From contig NC_009047.1 in the NCBI RefSeq assembly GCF_000209165.1, positions 806,001 through 870,000 of the forward strand: DNA of 64,000 nucleotides, read 5' to 3'. The position numbers and the translations under genes are program-made. Under the pieces are notes generated by a model, which was not told the origin of the DNA, ran no database searches, and was given only the letters and a program-made list of their open reading frames with translations. Below are positions 44,011 through 54,507 of this stretch, one piece after another. The first letter of the stretch is position 1, and every line of letters begins with the position of its first letter. Origin of the DNA: Scheffersomyces stipitis CBS 6054 (taxonomy: Eukaryota > Ascomycota > Pichiomycetes > Serinales > Debaryomycetaceae).

Positions 44011-46266
44011 ATGTCTTTGTACCCTGCAAATAATCGTTCGAAAGAGGAGGCTCTTGCAAGTCTTCCTATCTCCAGCATTTCAATAACCAATAGTGTTGTT
44101 GTAAGTGGAGCTAGTGCTGATGGAAACTACTCCGCAGTATACAGAAACCTGGCTTCCCCAGATAAGTTGATTTCCAGTATTCATCCAGACTTGGACACTT
44201 ACCATAAACTCTTCAACAATGCTGTTGCACGATATGGAAACAGACCCTGTCTTGGACAGAGACCGTTCAACTACCAGACGAAGCAATCAGCTTCCTACTA
44301 CAAGAACTACACCTACAACCAAGTGAACCAGAGAAAGAAAAACTTGGGTGCTGGAATTATCTATTCATTGCAAAATAATGCCTTTACCAACTATAACTTG
44401 GAATCACACCGCAAGATCAGAGATCACTTGAAGAATTGGCTTTCTTATGGAGTCACTACCAATGCAACTGAGAATACCAATGAGCAGATCGAAAAGAGTG
44501 CTTCCTTCATTGTCTCCATTTTCTCTGCTAACAGATACGAATGGATCTTGACTGATCTTGCCTGTACTGCTTTTTCTATCACAAACACTGCCCTCTACGA
44601 TACTTTGGGACCAGATGTGACCAAGTATATCTTGGAGTTGACTTCCAGTCCTATTGTAGTTTGTTCATATGATAAAATAAGCACAATATTGGATTTAAAG
44701 GAAAAGTATCCAATAGAACTTGAAAGTATAATCTCAATTGTTTCTATGGACCCATTCTCAACTATCAACAATAGTCTTCTTGCGAAGGCTAGTAGGTTGA
44801 AAGTTGAAATCAGCGATCTTGGTCAAATTGAAGATGTAGGTGCTTCGCATCCTCTTGATGAATTACCACCTTCTCCAGATACTCTTTACACCATTTCTTT
44901 CACATCTGGAACTACTGGTGCTAAGCCTAAGGGTGCTATGTTGACCCAGAGAAATGCAACATGTGGTATGAGTTTCTTGTCATGTGCTGAAACTCATTCT
45001 CGTGGCAGGGATAGAGCATTCATTTTCTTGCCTTTGACTCATATCTACGAGAGAGAAACTAGTGGCTTTGCTCTTGTCACCGGATATTACTTGGGATTTC
45101 CTCAGTTAACTATCGGACATGACAAAGTTGATCCATTCACAAATTTGATCCAAGATTTGAGAATTTTCAAGCCTACTTATTTCTCAAATGTTCCCAGAAT
45201 ACTCACCAAGATGGAGGCACTTGTGAAAAATTTAATCAATGAGATGAGTGCAGAAGATGCTGCTGAAGTTAAAAAGATCATTGAGTTCAAACAACTTGAA
45301 CACAAGAGATACGACGGTTCCGAAGCTAAGAATGCTCTCTACGACAACTTCCCTGCGTACAAGTCATTACAAGAGGCTATGGGAATGACGAAGTTGAAGT
45401 GGATGCAAACTGGTTCTGCTCCAGTGTCTCCTACTACCATAACTTTCTTGAAAGCTGCACTTAACATTGGTATAAGACAGTTGTATGGGTTGACAGAATC
45501 GTTTGGGGGCATTACGAGTACTCCCGAATACGAAGCAGAACCTGGTTCTTGTGGAAGTATTTCTCCAACTATCGAAGCAAGGTTGCGAAATGTCAGTGAA
45601 ATGGGTTACAAAATAAACGACAATAAGGGTGAGTTTGTCATCAGAGGACACCAGATCTTCAAGGGCTATTATTACAACAAAGAAGAAACTGATAAGGTGT
45701 TCAACTCAGAAGGTTGGTTTCATACAGGAGACATTGCAAGGGTAGACAAGAATGGTAGGTTCTTCATAATAGACAGGGTGAAGAACTTCTTCAAGTTGGC
45801 TCAAGGAGAATACATTTCGCCAGAGAAGATCGAAAACAGATATTTATCTTCTAACCCTATCATTTCTCAACTTTATGTTCATGGCGACTCGTTGCAATCG
45901 TTCTTGGTAGGAGTTGTGGGTGTCGATTTCGAAAAGGGTTTGAAGTTCTTGAACGATGTTTGTGGCTACAACCGAATTGACATGTCTTCGGAAGAAATGA
46001 TAGAAACCATTAATCGTGTTGATATCAAGAAGAAATTCTTAGATATCATCAACGAAAACGTTAAGGACAAGTTGAGTGGTTATGAAAAGTTGCATAACAT
46101 TCACATTGAAATTAATCCCTTAACAGTAGAACGAAACGTAGTAACTCCTACGCTCAAGATTAAGAGGGGTTTTGCTTCTCAGTTCTTCTCAGATGTCTTC
46201 CATCGTTTGTATAACTTGGAACAGTCTCTCTTGCTGGAAGCTAACTATTTGAAATCAAAGCTTTGA
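44011..46266 (+). CDS. FAA2: Peroxisomal acyl-CoA synthetase Faa2
   Basis: This 751-residue enzyme activates medium- and long-chain fatty acids to acyl-CoA inside peroxisomes, feeding beta-oxidation. It has the AMP-binding P-loop FTSGTTGAKPKG (about 297-308), the A5-type motif YGLTESFGG (about 492-500) and the hinge region GWFHTGDI. DRVKNFFKLAQGEYISPEKIE is the fatty-acyl-CoA synthetase signature. It ends in the peroxisomal targeting signal SKL (749-751). An N-terminal region of about 80 residues precedes the AMP-binding fold, as in Faa2. The terminal SKL distinguishes it from the cytosolic Faa1/Faa4. Confidence 0.95.
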   Translation: MSLYPANNRSKEEALASLPISSISITNSVVVSGASADGNYSAVYRNLASPDKLISSIHPDLDTYHKLFNNAVARYGNRPCLGQRPFNYQTKQSASYYKNYTYNQVNQRKKNLGAGIIYSLQNNAFTNYNLESHRKIRDHLKNWLSYGVTTNATENTNEQIEKSASFIVSIFSANRYEWILTDLACTAFSITNTALYDTLGPDVTKYILELTSSPIVVCSYDKISTILDLKEKYPIELESIISIVSMDPFSTINNSLLAKASRLKVEISDLGQIEDVGASHPLDELPPSPDTLYTISFTSGTTGAKPKGAMLTQRNATCGMSFLSCAETHSRGRDRAFIFLPLTHIYERETSGFALVTGYYLGFPQLTIGHDKVDPFTNLIQDLRIFKPTYFSNVPRILTKMEALVKNLINEMSAEDAAEVKKIIEFKQLEHKRYDGSEAKNALYDNFPAYKSLQEAMGMTKLKWMQTGSAPVSPTTITFLKAALNIGIRQLYGLTESFGGITSTPEYEAEPGSCGSISPTIEARLRNVSEMGYKINDNKGEFVIRGHQIFKGYYYNKEETDKVFNSEGWFHTGDIARVDKNGRFFIIDRVKNFFKLAQGEYISPEKIENRYLSSNPIISQLYVHGDSLQSFLVGVVGVDFEKGLKFLNDVCGYNRIDMSSEEMIETINRVDIKKKFLDIINENVKDKLSGYEKLHNIHIEINPLTVERNVVTPTLKIKRGFASQFFSDVFHRLYNLEQSLLLEANYLKSKL

Positions 46267-46472
46267 ACAAGAGTACATGTACCCCATCCTTAGGTGGCTT
46301 TTTGGGGCTGCGAAAATCTTATAATTGATACACAATTTCAATTGCAGGATTCCGAAGTTCTTTCAATATAGATGAACATCTTTAGGAAGTAGATCTACCA
46401 TATATACACAATATTACCACTTTAACGAAGTCCATGTACTTCTCGCTATATACGTCTATGTATGGTTCTATC

Positions 46473-47072
46473 TTAAATATACTTGTTTTCGATCAAATAA
46501 TCGATGATCTTTTCCGCCGATTCTTCGATCGAAACACCTTCATAGTTCTTCAAGTGGATTTCAGGCTTTTCTGGTGCTTCGTATGGAGCAGAAATACCGG
46601 TGAATTCCTTGATAATACCTTCTCTAGCTTTCTTGTACAACCCCTTTGGGTCTCTTTGCTCAGCAACTTCAACTGGAACATCAACATAGACTTCGACAAA
46701 TGGCAAGTTGTCCTTTTCGTGCAATTGCCTTGCCAAGTCTCTATCTTGTTTGTAAGGAGAGATGAAACTGGTCAAAGTAACACAACAAGAGTCTGTGAAC
46801 AATTTAGCTACTTCTGAGATTCTTCTGATGTTTTCGTTTCTGTCAGCTTCGCTGAAGCCCAAGTCCTTGTTCAAGCCGAACCTCACGTTGTCACCGTCTA
46901 ATCTGTAGGCATTCAAGCCTCTGGCAAGAATGGACTGTTCCAAGGCGCAGGCAATAGTGGATTTTCCACTAGCTGATAAGCCAGTTAACCAAACAGTGAC
47001 TCCCTTTTGCTTTCTCAAGCTGGCACGCTCAGCGTGGGTCAAGTTTGGATGCCATGTGATGTTGGAGGCCAT
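46473..47072 (-). CDS. MET14: Adenylylsulfate (APS) kinase Met14
   Basis: This 199-residue enzyme phosphorylates adenylylsulfate to PAPS, the second step of sulfate assimilation toward methionine and cysteine. The P-loop GLSASGKS is at residues 31-38, followed by [20 protein letters not shown], the lid region [36 protein letters not shown], and [15 protein letters not shown] near the end. The length is the usual one and the protein is highly conserved throughout. Its promoter carries two CACGTG boxes, listed separately, in keeping with methionine regulation. Confidence 0.98.
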   Translation of the reverse strand: MASNITWHPNLTHAERASLRKQKGVTVWLTGLSASGKSTIACALEQSILARGLNAYRLDGDNVRFGLNKDLGFSEADRNENIRRISEVAKLFTDSCCVTLTSFISPYKQDRDLARQLHEKDNLPFVEVYVDVPVEVAEQRDPKGLYKKAREGIIKEFTGISAPYEAPEKPEIHLKNYEGVSIEESAEKIIDYLIENKYI

Positions 47073-47744
47073 TTTTGGGATTTTGAGTCAATAAAACGAG
47101 TAGAAAGAAGACCTGACTCATAGTCAAAATTGATGGTAATTTGCAATTGTCAAGCTCTATATGGTTGAAAAATTTGTGTGGTTCACCATACCACGTGATA
47201 TGGGGAACAGTTCACGTGAAGATAAGAGCGTTGCAGCACTTCTGCGTATGGTGCAGAAAATTGATGTAAGAAGTTGAACTGAGAAGAGCCGAACTTACAA
47301 AAGCTACAGTGAAGGTTATAAGCATGAAGTGAGAGAAAGACAGGCTTTCGATGTGAACAAGAGACTCGCAAATGAGAGTCGTAAAGCGTTTGCAAATCCG
47401 AATACACGGCTTGGAGTAGTTGTGGCTGGTACCGAGAAAAGGCTATGATTTTGATAATGTGGAACAAAATGCTAAGAAAAATGTAGCTAACAAACAGAGC
47501 AAGAGATCAGTGAGGCAGAATTAGCAAATGCAGTGAAATAAAGCGGGCAGAACTGTGAAAGTCTGGTATTGGAAAATTGGCGGAGGAGAGCGACATTCAC
47601 CAACTAAAATTGTTAGACGCGACATCTTCGCAGTTCTCGTACGACATTTGTAGCGACACTCAAATTTTTCAGTTTCATCAATTCACAAGGAGCTATTAAG
47701 ACTAGCAGTCTGTTTTCATACAGTCAAAGAGACACGATCAAAAC
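47073..47744. other. Divergent intergenic region MET14/MRP17
   Basis: This 672-bp gap holds both promoters. Apart from the CACGTG pair nothing is recognised; the frame at 47183-47467 is not protein-like. Confidence 0.5.
47192..47219. promoter_or_regulatory. Paired CACGTG boxes in the MET14 promoter
   Basis: CACGTG at 47192-47197 and TCACGTGA at 47212-47219, about 120 and 145 bp upstream of the MET14 start. A TGTGTGG motif (47176-47182), reminiscent of the Met31/Met32 core, lies next to them. In S. cerevisiae Cbf1-Met4-Met28 act through TCACGTG at sulfur genes; use here is inference. Confidence 0.7.
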
Positions 47745-48110
47745 ATGTACTACGAGTTATTCGCCATAGCGCGTATAACTGACCCAGTTCAGACCAGCAA
47801 GGAGGCCAAGAAAATTGTGTCGACCATTGGAAAATTGATTCTCAACAATAGAGGTATTATCAGAGACATCACTAGCATGGGTGCCAGACCTTTGCCCAAG
47901 ATTATGTCCAAGGAACAAGAAAGACATTTCCAGGGCTACCATTTCCTCATGGGTTTTGACGTATCTGCCACTGTTCAATCGCAGTTGTTGAGAACTTTGA
48001 GAAGCGATCCCAGAATCTTAAGAGCCAACGTTGTCAAGCACGACCTCACCAAGAAATTGAACTCTGGCTCATCCATCCAGCAGGCCGTGGAGGCTATCAA
48101 GAGTCTGTAA
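47745..48110 (+). CDS. MRP17: Mitochondrial small ribosomal subunit protein bS6m (Mrp17)
   Basis: This 121-residue protein is the mitochondrial counterpart of bacterial S6, on the platform of the small mitoribosomal subunit. The start MYYELFAIARITD, the core IGKLILNNRGIIRDITSMG, PLPKIMSKEQERH and YHFLMGFDVSATVQSQLLRT match Mrp17. The C-terminal extension beyond the S6 fold is short. No cleaved presequence is evident, as in the S. cerevisiae protein. Confidence 0.96.
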   Translation: MYYELFAIARITDPVQTSKEAKKIVSTIGKLILNNRGIIRDITSMGARPLPKIMSKEQERHFQGYHFLMGFDVSATVQSQLLRTLRSDPRILRANVVKHDLTKKLNSGSSIQQAVEAIKSL

Positions 48111-49915
48111 AGGCAGATAGTAAAAGAAAGAGGAAGCATGATTGACAATATGAGAAAGAGAAAATGAATCGATAAGTTCAGGTTGAACATTAATTTTACA
48201 ATGGATCGCCCATTTTACATAGCATTTCCGCCAGAAGGGAACTGGTAGTTTCCATGGTGGGACCCTGTATCCTTAGCTGTACATAGTCACACAATATCAC
48301 CATATTACAAGAGATACTTAACGAAAGCTGCAAGAGTGAGTTCAGTAAACTGTAAAATAAGGAGTATTACATCTGACATTTCAAGATGTATGTAGAGCGT
48401 CTTCTGATGTTGTCTGTAGTGAATTTCCATGCTTTCATAACTCAAAAAGGGTCCAAATAGGCACAAGCACGTACTTTTTCACTTCCAGGATTATGTGGTA
48501 TGAAGCTCCAATATAGTTAATTGAGCCCGAAGTTAACTCTCGGCATAGAATTCGTATACATGATCCTACTGTATCACTTGCGATAGAAATAGTTTAGCCA
48601 ACAGAAATACTTCACATGTAGATAATTTCACTTCTTAACTCTAACAATCCGAAACCCACCAATCACACATTTGCAAAATGAACTATTTTGTTGCTATAAT
48701 ACTCTAATTGTCCTCCTTAATTATCATAATCTATCTAATAAGTAGTAGTTAAGTCAAATATGCCAAACGCGAATCGTACAATTTCCACTTCAAAATCCAA
48801 ATCTGCCCCACAATCGAGAATAAAAAAACCATAATACAATTTCGCTTTGCCCAACCAATCAATGAAAGCGTATCTCTCTGTACACCAACTCTAACACCCC
48901 GTACCTGATCTAACAATACCCATCAGATAGCCGTTGGTTCCATCTTAGCTGATATGGTAGCGCCGTTATCCCAATTAGGCAATACCATAACAAACCACGA
49001 TAAACAACGAATTCAGCCCAAAAAAAATCTGGTGAACATGGGCTCTATAGCCAGGGTGATTAACTGATACTTTTCATTGGACTATACTGTGTACAGTTCA
49101 AGTCAACTGTTTAGATTTTTTTGTTGTATTCGTCTTCTTTATTTGGAAACGTTATTGGCCCTGAAGGTGAGACTTTTTTTCTAGCGATAATTTCTGGAGC
49201 TTGTACCAGAAAAATACATTCTCTTCTTTTGAAAAACAACCAACAGTTGTCATAGCTACCATCGACAAGCAATTTGCCCTCCAGTCCGATTGTGTGTACC
49301 ATAACCAAGACCATCCCGTCATCCATTCCTTTAACGCCATACTACGAATACAATATCTTGAACAAAAACAAAAGATATCGAATCAACATCAGAAAAATCA
49401 CAATACAACAAGTATTCAAATACAAGGTACATAAACACAACTATACGACAAGTTCTACAATATTATAATACAACATCAGCGAAACTGGATATCAGCTTTT
49501 CAACTTCAATTCAAGTATATCAATCATTCTGACCATAGACAATAGATAGATCCAAATCGGCTCATACTGTGTGTACAGACTTCATTGAGCCATAGCAGTC
49601 TTTCACCGCCCTCAAACATTTACACGAACATTCCAGATTTTGTAACAACTTCAGACACAGACATTGACATAGCAGACTTTGACATTCTAAAGACGTTAAC
49701 ATTCTAAAGACACAGACATTCTAAAACGCAGACATTGTAAGGACTTAGACATATAATCACACTAAACACTCGACTATTCCTATATTCCAATACTGACTGC
49801 TTATAAGTAATTATAGTTGAGGGAACCAATTAAGCAAAGTTCCATAATCCAAACCCCGATTCTGCAGCAAACGTACTGTAAACAAATCATCATCAGCCCA
49901 CCATCTTCTCCAGCA
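48111..49915. other. Long leader/promoter region of the tail-anchored gene
   Basis: About 1.8 kb, AT-rich. The last 400 bp contain many ACA/CAA-rich stretches and a degenerate 17-bp repeat, suggesting a long 5' untranslated region. Open frames at 49201-49468 lack protein features. Confidence 0.5.
49683..49749. repeat. Degenerate 17-bp tandem repeat, four units
   Basis: Units begin CATTCTAAAGACGTTAA (49683), CATTCTAAAGACACAGA (49700), CATTCTAAAACGCAGA (49717) and CATTGTAAGGACTTAGA (49733), followed by a decayed CATATAATCA. It lies about 170-230 bp upstream of the coding start, probably in the leader. Confidence 0.85.
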
Positions 49916-52483
49916 ATGGATTCCCTGGAAGGCTACAACAAAGAGAATGCCATTACATTGATATCACAAAGTCATCCGTCCACACCGCCCGGATTGCCCT
50001 TGTCATCCAAGCGTTCTCTCAATTCGTTAAATTCGTTGAACGGATCACCCCTAGCATACTACACCAAAAAGACCGACGGCTCTCCTTCCCGTAGAAGAAA
50101 ACAAGTCATGGAGACATCCGAGGCTGACTCCAGTTCTCCTTCAGGTTCTGTTTCGACTTCTTCGGCCTCCAGCACGTCTCTAGGGAGTCTCCAGAAAGAG
50201 TATAATTCCCTAGAAAGACGGTACACTGACTTGGTGCTTCAGAACAAGTCGCTTTTGGTAGAGTTCACAGCGTTGGAACAAGACGTCCATATAAAAACGA
50301 CACAATTGAAAGAGCAAGCAGAAAAGAACCGCAACTACGAACTATTTATTAAATCTATACAAGATGAGCACAACAAGAGCTCTGACTTGCTCACACGAGA
50401 AATTTCATTTTACAAAGAATTGCTACAGGAAGTGCAACTGAATCTCGACAAGTTGACGGCGGAATTCGATTCTTATAGACAGAAATCGATAGCTAACTCT
50501 CCTAGCCAAGAGCATGACAGCCAGAATGACATTCTGTACGAAAGACTCAGCAAAGAATACCGAGCACTCCAATCGAATTTCGAGCTTGAAAAGACATCCA
50601 AGACTGTATTGATAGACCAGATAGATTATCTTACCAAAGAGAACGAAGCTCTTCGTATGGAACAACAGCGAGATTCTCTTGCCAGTCAGAACTTCATTCT
50701 GGACGATATTCTAGACAGCAGTGTTATCCATGACATCACACATACAATTCACACAATGAACGAGTTGAGTGAAGAAGACGAAGAGGACGATCTAGAAAGC
50801 GATTCTGAGCCTTCTCATTCTGCCCATTCCAAGTCACATCCCAATTCCCCACATCGTTACTATAACGATAGCTATAATGATCATAACGAAATTAATAATA
50901 ACAACAGCAGCAACAACAACAACAGCAACATGATATCTTACCTTGCTGATGAGTTAAGAAACAACCATTCTTCTCCGATTAAAGCCGAGTATAACACCGA
51001 CGAATCGATGGAGATATCACGAAACTTCCAGTTCCCACCACCGGAGTTTGCTGAAAGCAACTTCTTGCCTAAGACCGAAAAACTAGAGAGCTCTTCGAAG
51101 ATCCAATTTCCGCCATCGCCAGAACCTGGAGTGAAGGAAAAGAGACAGTCTTTGCCACTCCATCTTCGCGGCAGTCAGTGCGATGAAGAGTTTGTTCTTT
51201 CCCCATTTAAATTGGCCAATGCTACTATTTCTTTGATAGGCAATGATGACAGAGTCGTTCCTTCTGTGAAGAGATATTCTTCTTCTAAACCAAATCATAA
51301 TCGATACAATAGTCATGAGATTGTGCCTATCATGGTAGAATTTGAACCGCTAGAGCTGGCTTTACGGAGTACTTCTGTTCCTGAAAAAGCACACCATAAC
51401 AACAACAGTCATAAGTTCGATATCATCAACGAACTGTCTGAGGGCTCTGTGGAAAATAGCAAAACCGCTTCAGCTCGTGATGGAGCTTTCTTTGCCTTGA
51501 ATGGCTACGATAGTAAATCAAATAGAAACTCCGCTACGATGATGTCCTCCAAGAGATCTAGTTTGATTTCAGAGAACTATTCGAACGATATTACGAGACA
51601 TGAGATCACTAAGTTGAAGTTTGAACTACAGTCGCTCAGGCTACATAACGAGAAGTTGTTATCCTATATTGGCTTTGAGTTGCAAAAGCAGAAGAAGAAC
51701 ATCAAGAAGTTGACCAAGAAACAGTCTACTCGTACACTTCGCTCGTATCCTAGTAAGAAGAAAATGGAATATTCTGATGCCAAATTGATTGAAAGGTCTA
51801 AAGAGATGCTCATACAGAAGAAACGTGTTTTACGATCAGTTTCGATCAATGCGATCTTGTCTAAGAAATACCATGACAATAGTGGAATGCGTCCAACGAA
51901 TGCAATTGGTATAATTCCGACGGGATTATCTCCTTTTGCCAATTCGCTTTTCACGACTTTTGAGAACGAATTCGAACAAGATGAAGATGGGCTCCTGTTA
52001 CACAACGATCTAGGGGAAGATGAGTACGGTTTTTTGACTCATAACGACCGATTTAGTAGTCGCGTATTCTCGAACGGACTATACGCCTATCTTAATTTTG
52101 ACGAAAACGAGCTTGACGGAGACGAAACGGCTGACTGCGACAAGGAAAGAAGAATCAAAAAATACCGATCGCAGGTGTTTGAGAAATCCAAGTTTGCTTC
52201 CAGTGACGATGAAGCAGGAGAAGACGGCACAGACGAGGCCACCGAGGTCGAGAAGGATGACTGGGAAGAAATAAGTGGAGAATCGTCATCGGAAGAAGAA
52301 CTCGGGATGATTACACAGATCAAGTATTTGATGTTTGGAGCTAGTGCGCTCAGTGCCAAGCAGAAGAGAAAGAAGGACCAACACCTGCTAGTAGACGATG
52401 GGTTGAAGTACAAGTTTTTCACGATAGCGTTGGGAATCATGATAATCGGGTTGAAGTTTTCGCACCAACACTATGACAATTGA
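49916..52483 (+). CDS. Tail-anchored coiled-coil protein, unrecognised
   Basis: This 855-residue protein starts at ATG 49916; the frame is open further upstream but without ATG. The N-terminal 100 residues are Ser/Pro-rich with several SP/TP sites (possible CDK sites). A coiled coil spans about 105-260, followed by an acidic patch, an Asn/Ser-rich spacer with an Asn run (about 330-345), a second coiled coil near 580-640 (ITKLKFELQSLRLHNEKLLS), and a basic stretch (KKQSTRTLRSYPSKKK). A long acidic region (about 760-810) precedes a single hydrophobic segment at the extreme C-terminus (FFTIALGIMIIGLKF), which suggests a tail-anchored protein with its bulk in the cytosol. Orthologue not recognised; a tether or cortical/organelle adaptor role is speculation. 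Confidence 0.88.
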   Translation: MDSLEGYNKENAITLISQSHPSTPPGLPLSSKRSLNSLNSLNGSPLAYYTKKTDGSPSRRRKQVMETSEADSSSPSGSVSTSSASSTSLGSLQKEYNSLERRYTDLVLQNKSLLVEFTALEQDVHIKTTQLKEQAEKNRNYELFIKSIQDEHNKSSDLLTREISFYKELLQEVQLNLDKLTAEFDSYRQKSIANSPSQEHDSQNDILYERLSKEYRALQSNFELEKTSKTVLIDQIDYLTKENEALRMEQQRDSLASQNFILDDILDSSVIHDITHTIHTMNELSEEDEEDDLESDSEPSHSAHSKSHPNSPHRYYNDSYNDHNEINNNNSSNNNNSNMISYLADELRNNHSSPIKAEYNTDESMEISRNFQFPPPEFAESNFLPKTEKLESSSKIQFPPSPEPGVKEKRQSLPLHLRGSQCDEEFVLSPFKLANATISLIGNDDRVVPSVKRYSSSKPNHNRYNSHEIVPIMVEFEPLELALRSTSVPEKAHHNNNSHKFDIINELSEGSVENSKTASARDGAFFALNGYDSKSNRNSATMMSSKRSSLISENYSNDITRHEITKLKFELQSLRLHNEKLLSYIGFELQKQKKNIKKLTKKQSTRTLRSYPSKKKMEYSDAKLIERSKEMLIQKKRVLRSVSINAILSKKYHDNSGMRPTNAIGIIPTGLSPFANSLFTTFENEFEQDEDGLLLHNDLGEDEYGFLTHNDRFSSRVFSNGLYAYLNFDENELDGDETADCDKERRIKKYRSQVFEKSKFASSDDEAGEDGTDEATEVEKDDWEEISGESSSEEELGMITQIKYLMFGASALSAKQKRKKDQHLLVDDGLKYKFFTIALGIMIIGLKFSHQHYDN

Positions 52484-53614
52484 CCACTGTAATTTTACTT
52501 AATAGGGCTTAATATCCGCGTATAGTTAAACCGCAACTAATTAGAACTACTTTAGAGAAAATCTGTAGACGGAAAGTTGCTAATAATAGACAATTTAGAA
52601 GTCATGGTACGATGTTTGTACACTTCTAGAGGGCACTGTAAGTGGCATATAATAATGAAAGTCGAGACTGGTCGCAAATGGGTTCATAAATGTGACACAC
52701 AAGTGTAGCAGCAACCACAATTTGATTGCTTGGCTATATCGCCTAAAATAAAGGCCATATACGAGCAAGATCCGCACAGAATAAGAGAATTGTAAAAAGT
52801 TGGCAAGAGTGAAAACAAGAAAGATGAACTATCAGTAGCCAGGGCAATAGTGTCGTATCTGAACATTCGATTTGGTGATCTTCTGGTCCGTTGATTAGCT
52901 ATCTGTGGAAAGTCCAACTGAGAACTCAGTTCGGTACGGCTGTTGTCCCGAGCATTATATTGTAATTATAGTGCAAATCTAAATTAGAGCTGGAAATTTT
53001 AGAACGAAGAAAAGTATGCAAAATCCAGAACTGTAACGTGGGATTTGTCGTACAGATTTCAACAGCATTATCAGCGCCTGAGAGTTGATCCGCAAACTCT
53101 CTTAAATCTATTTCTGTTGTTTTCTGTTTCAGTTCTGAAGGCATCACTAGCGGCTGCATGAACCTCAGGAGAGAGTGACTTATTTCCGGCGTTATCTTCC
53201 TCCAGAAGTTCCCTTTGTCTACAACTTTTCTGCTGCTCTCCTGCACCACGCCTAAAGAATTGCTGCAGCCGAAAAAAGTGGAACCACTCTTGCAAAATAG
53301 GCTTTTTCGCAGGCATTTTTTCGCGCACTGATTAATCCAGAAAATGGCCAGTTCTGGCTCCTATTATCCAATCATGACATACTTAAAGACGGGACAATCC
53401 TCACTGGCATCTGGCGACTGCTCTGAGTGTAGCGACTATCTTATTAGTTCTTTCTTGCTAGCCCGAAGTGTTCCGACCGCCAAAACTTGCCTAGCATCCG
53501 TATCTACCAGCCAAATATTGTTTCAGCCAGTTATAACCACTAGTAATCAGACAAAAATTCGCGACAAAAGCAGCCCTATAAATAGTCCCATATAAGCACG
53601 CAGACAAAGCTACC
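52484..53614. other. Intergenic region, 1.1 kb
   Basis: Terminator of the tail-anchored gene and promoter of the 53615 gene. TATAAATAG at 53577-53585 lies 30 bp before the next ATG. Frames at 53344-53595 (+) and 53071-53316 (-) are ATG-initiated, about 80 codons each, with no recognisable features. Confidence 0.5.
53577..53585 (+). promoter_or_regulatory. TATA box (TATAAATAG)
   Basis: Exact TATAAATAG 30 bp upstream of the ATG of the 53615 gene. Such a short spacing implies a very short leader, or the use of a TATA element further upstream. Confidence 0.5.
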
Positions 53615-54166
53615 ATGGCGTTGAGAAATTACATGTACGCAAAACACATCGACGACAGCGTCACCAAGGCCCGAATCAACATGGTCGACACGTCGAACCC
53701 CGATTCGGCCAAGATCGAAGCATCAATTAATAGACTCCACCACCACAGCCACTGCAATAAGGAAAAGGTTGAGAAATTAGGTGCAAAACAGGTCAGACAC
53801 AGGAGAAGACGTCTCAGCCAAACCGTCGCAGAAGCCTCGTCCCAGGTCAAACCAAACCCCGACACCATCCCCAGAACCATCTCTAGTGTCTCTCCAACCC
53901 TCTCGAGCTCCAGCACTTCTGGCTGTGGAAGCGGTAGGGAAATCTCGTTAGAAGATGGGACAAAAGTGTGTCGCAACTGCCCTGACTGCGACAAGAAAAA
54001 GACACCAGTGGAAGAACTGCACTTCCCCAAGGTCAACATCGAGGTCCAGGAAGCTTCGACTCCTATGGCAGAATTGCAACGTGAAACAGAGAAGTTGTCG
54101 CTCGATACCACTAATAGCATCAACAGTATCCACACCACGGAAATCGACTTCACAAACGTTTTCTAA
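53615..54166 (+). CDS. Small Ser/Thr-rich protein with a CxxCxxC motif, unrecognised
   Basis: This 183-residue frame has a good start context (ACCATGGCG). It begins MALRNYMYAKHIDDSV, has a His/basic stretch (LHHHSHCNKEK, then RHRRRRLS), a Ser-rich linker (about residues 85-105), a cysteine motif CRNCPDCDKKK (about 119-129), and ends with an acidic/Thr-rich segment (TTEIDFTNVF). GC content and codon use are higher than in flanking spacer, supporting a real gene. The RRRRLS motif looks like a basophilic kinase site. No family recognised. Confidence 0.75.
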   Translation: MALRNYMYAKHIDDSVTKARINMVDTSNPDSAKIEASINRLHHHSHCNKEKVEKLGAKQVRHRRRRLSQTVAEASSQVKPNPDTIPRTISSVSPTLSSSSTSGCGSGREISLEDGTKVCRNCPDCDKKKTPVEELHFPKVNIEVQEASTPMAELQRETEKLSLDTTNSINSIHTTEIDFTNVF

Positions 54167-54507
54167 AGTGTTATAACGAGATAACGAAACATCTGTATAT
54201 ATATTCTGGGTCAAATTAAGGTACTAAAAATGGCATAGGTTAGCGTTGTATATTAGAAGCGCCACAATGATAAAAATATAATGATAATTATAGAATATAC
54301 TGTAGCTTATTATGGTTACTAAGCGTAACTTGCTCACTGTTGCAACTGTTGCAACTAAACGTTGTAACCGGGCTGAATCAGAAGCAACCATAGCTCATAG
54401 TTAAGAGCTTCTATAATCAGTATTCTATGATCTTAATGCAATAACTATTTCGCCTGATGCCTGAATTGAAGATGTTCAACCATAGACTCACTAGGAACTA
54501 TAATGAT
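54167..54507. other. Convergent intergenic region, 341 bp
   Basis: Both flanking genes end here. A short repeated GTTGCAAC motif is at about 54338-54356. Nothing else is seen. Confidence 0.5.

Noticed and set aside
49817..49915. 33-codon extension of the tail-anchored protein
   Set aside because: The extension begins with TTG, not ATG; the first ATG is at 49916.
53071..53316. 81-codon minus-strand frame
   Set aside because: Basic, low-complexity composition with no recognised family; no supporting context.
53344..53595. 83-codon ATG frame just before the 53615 gene
   Set aside because: It ends 20 bp before the next ATG, overlaps the TATA box and shows no protein features; probably promoter sequence.
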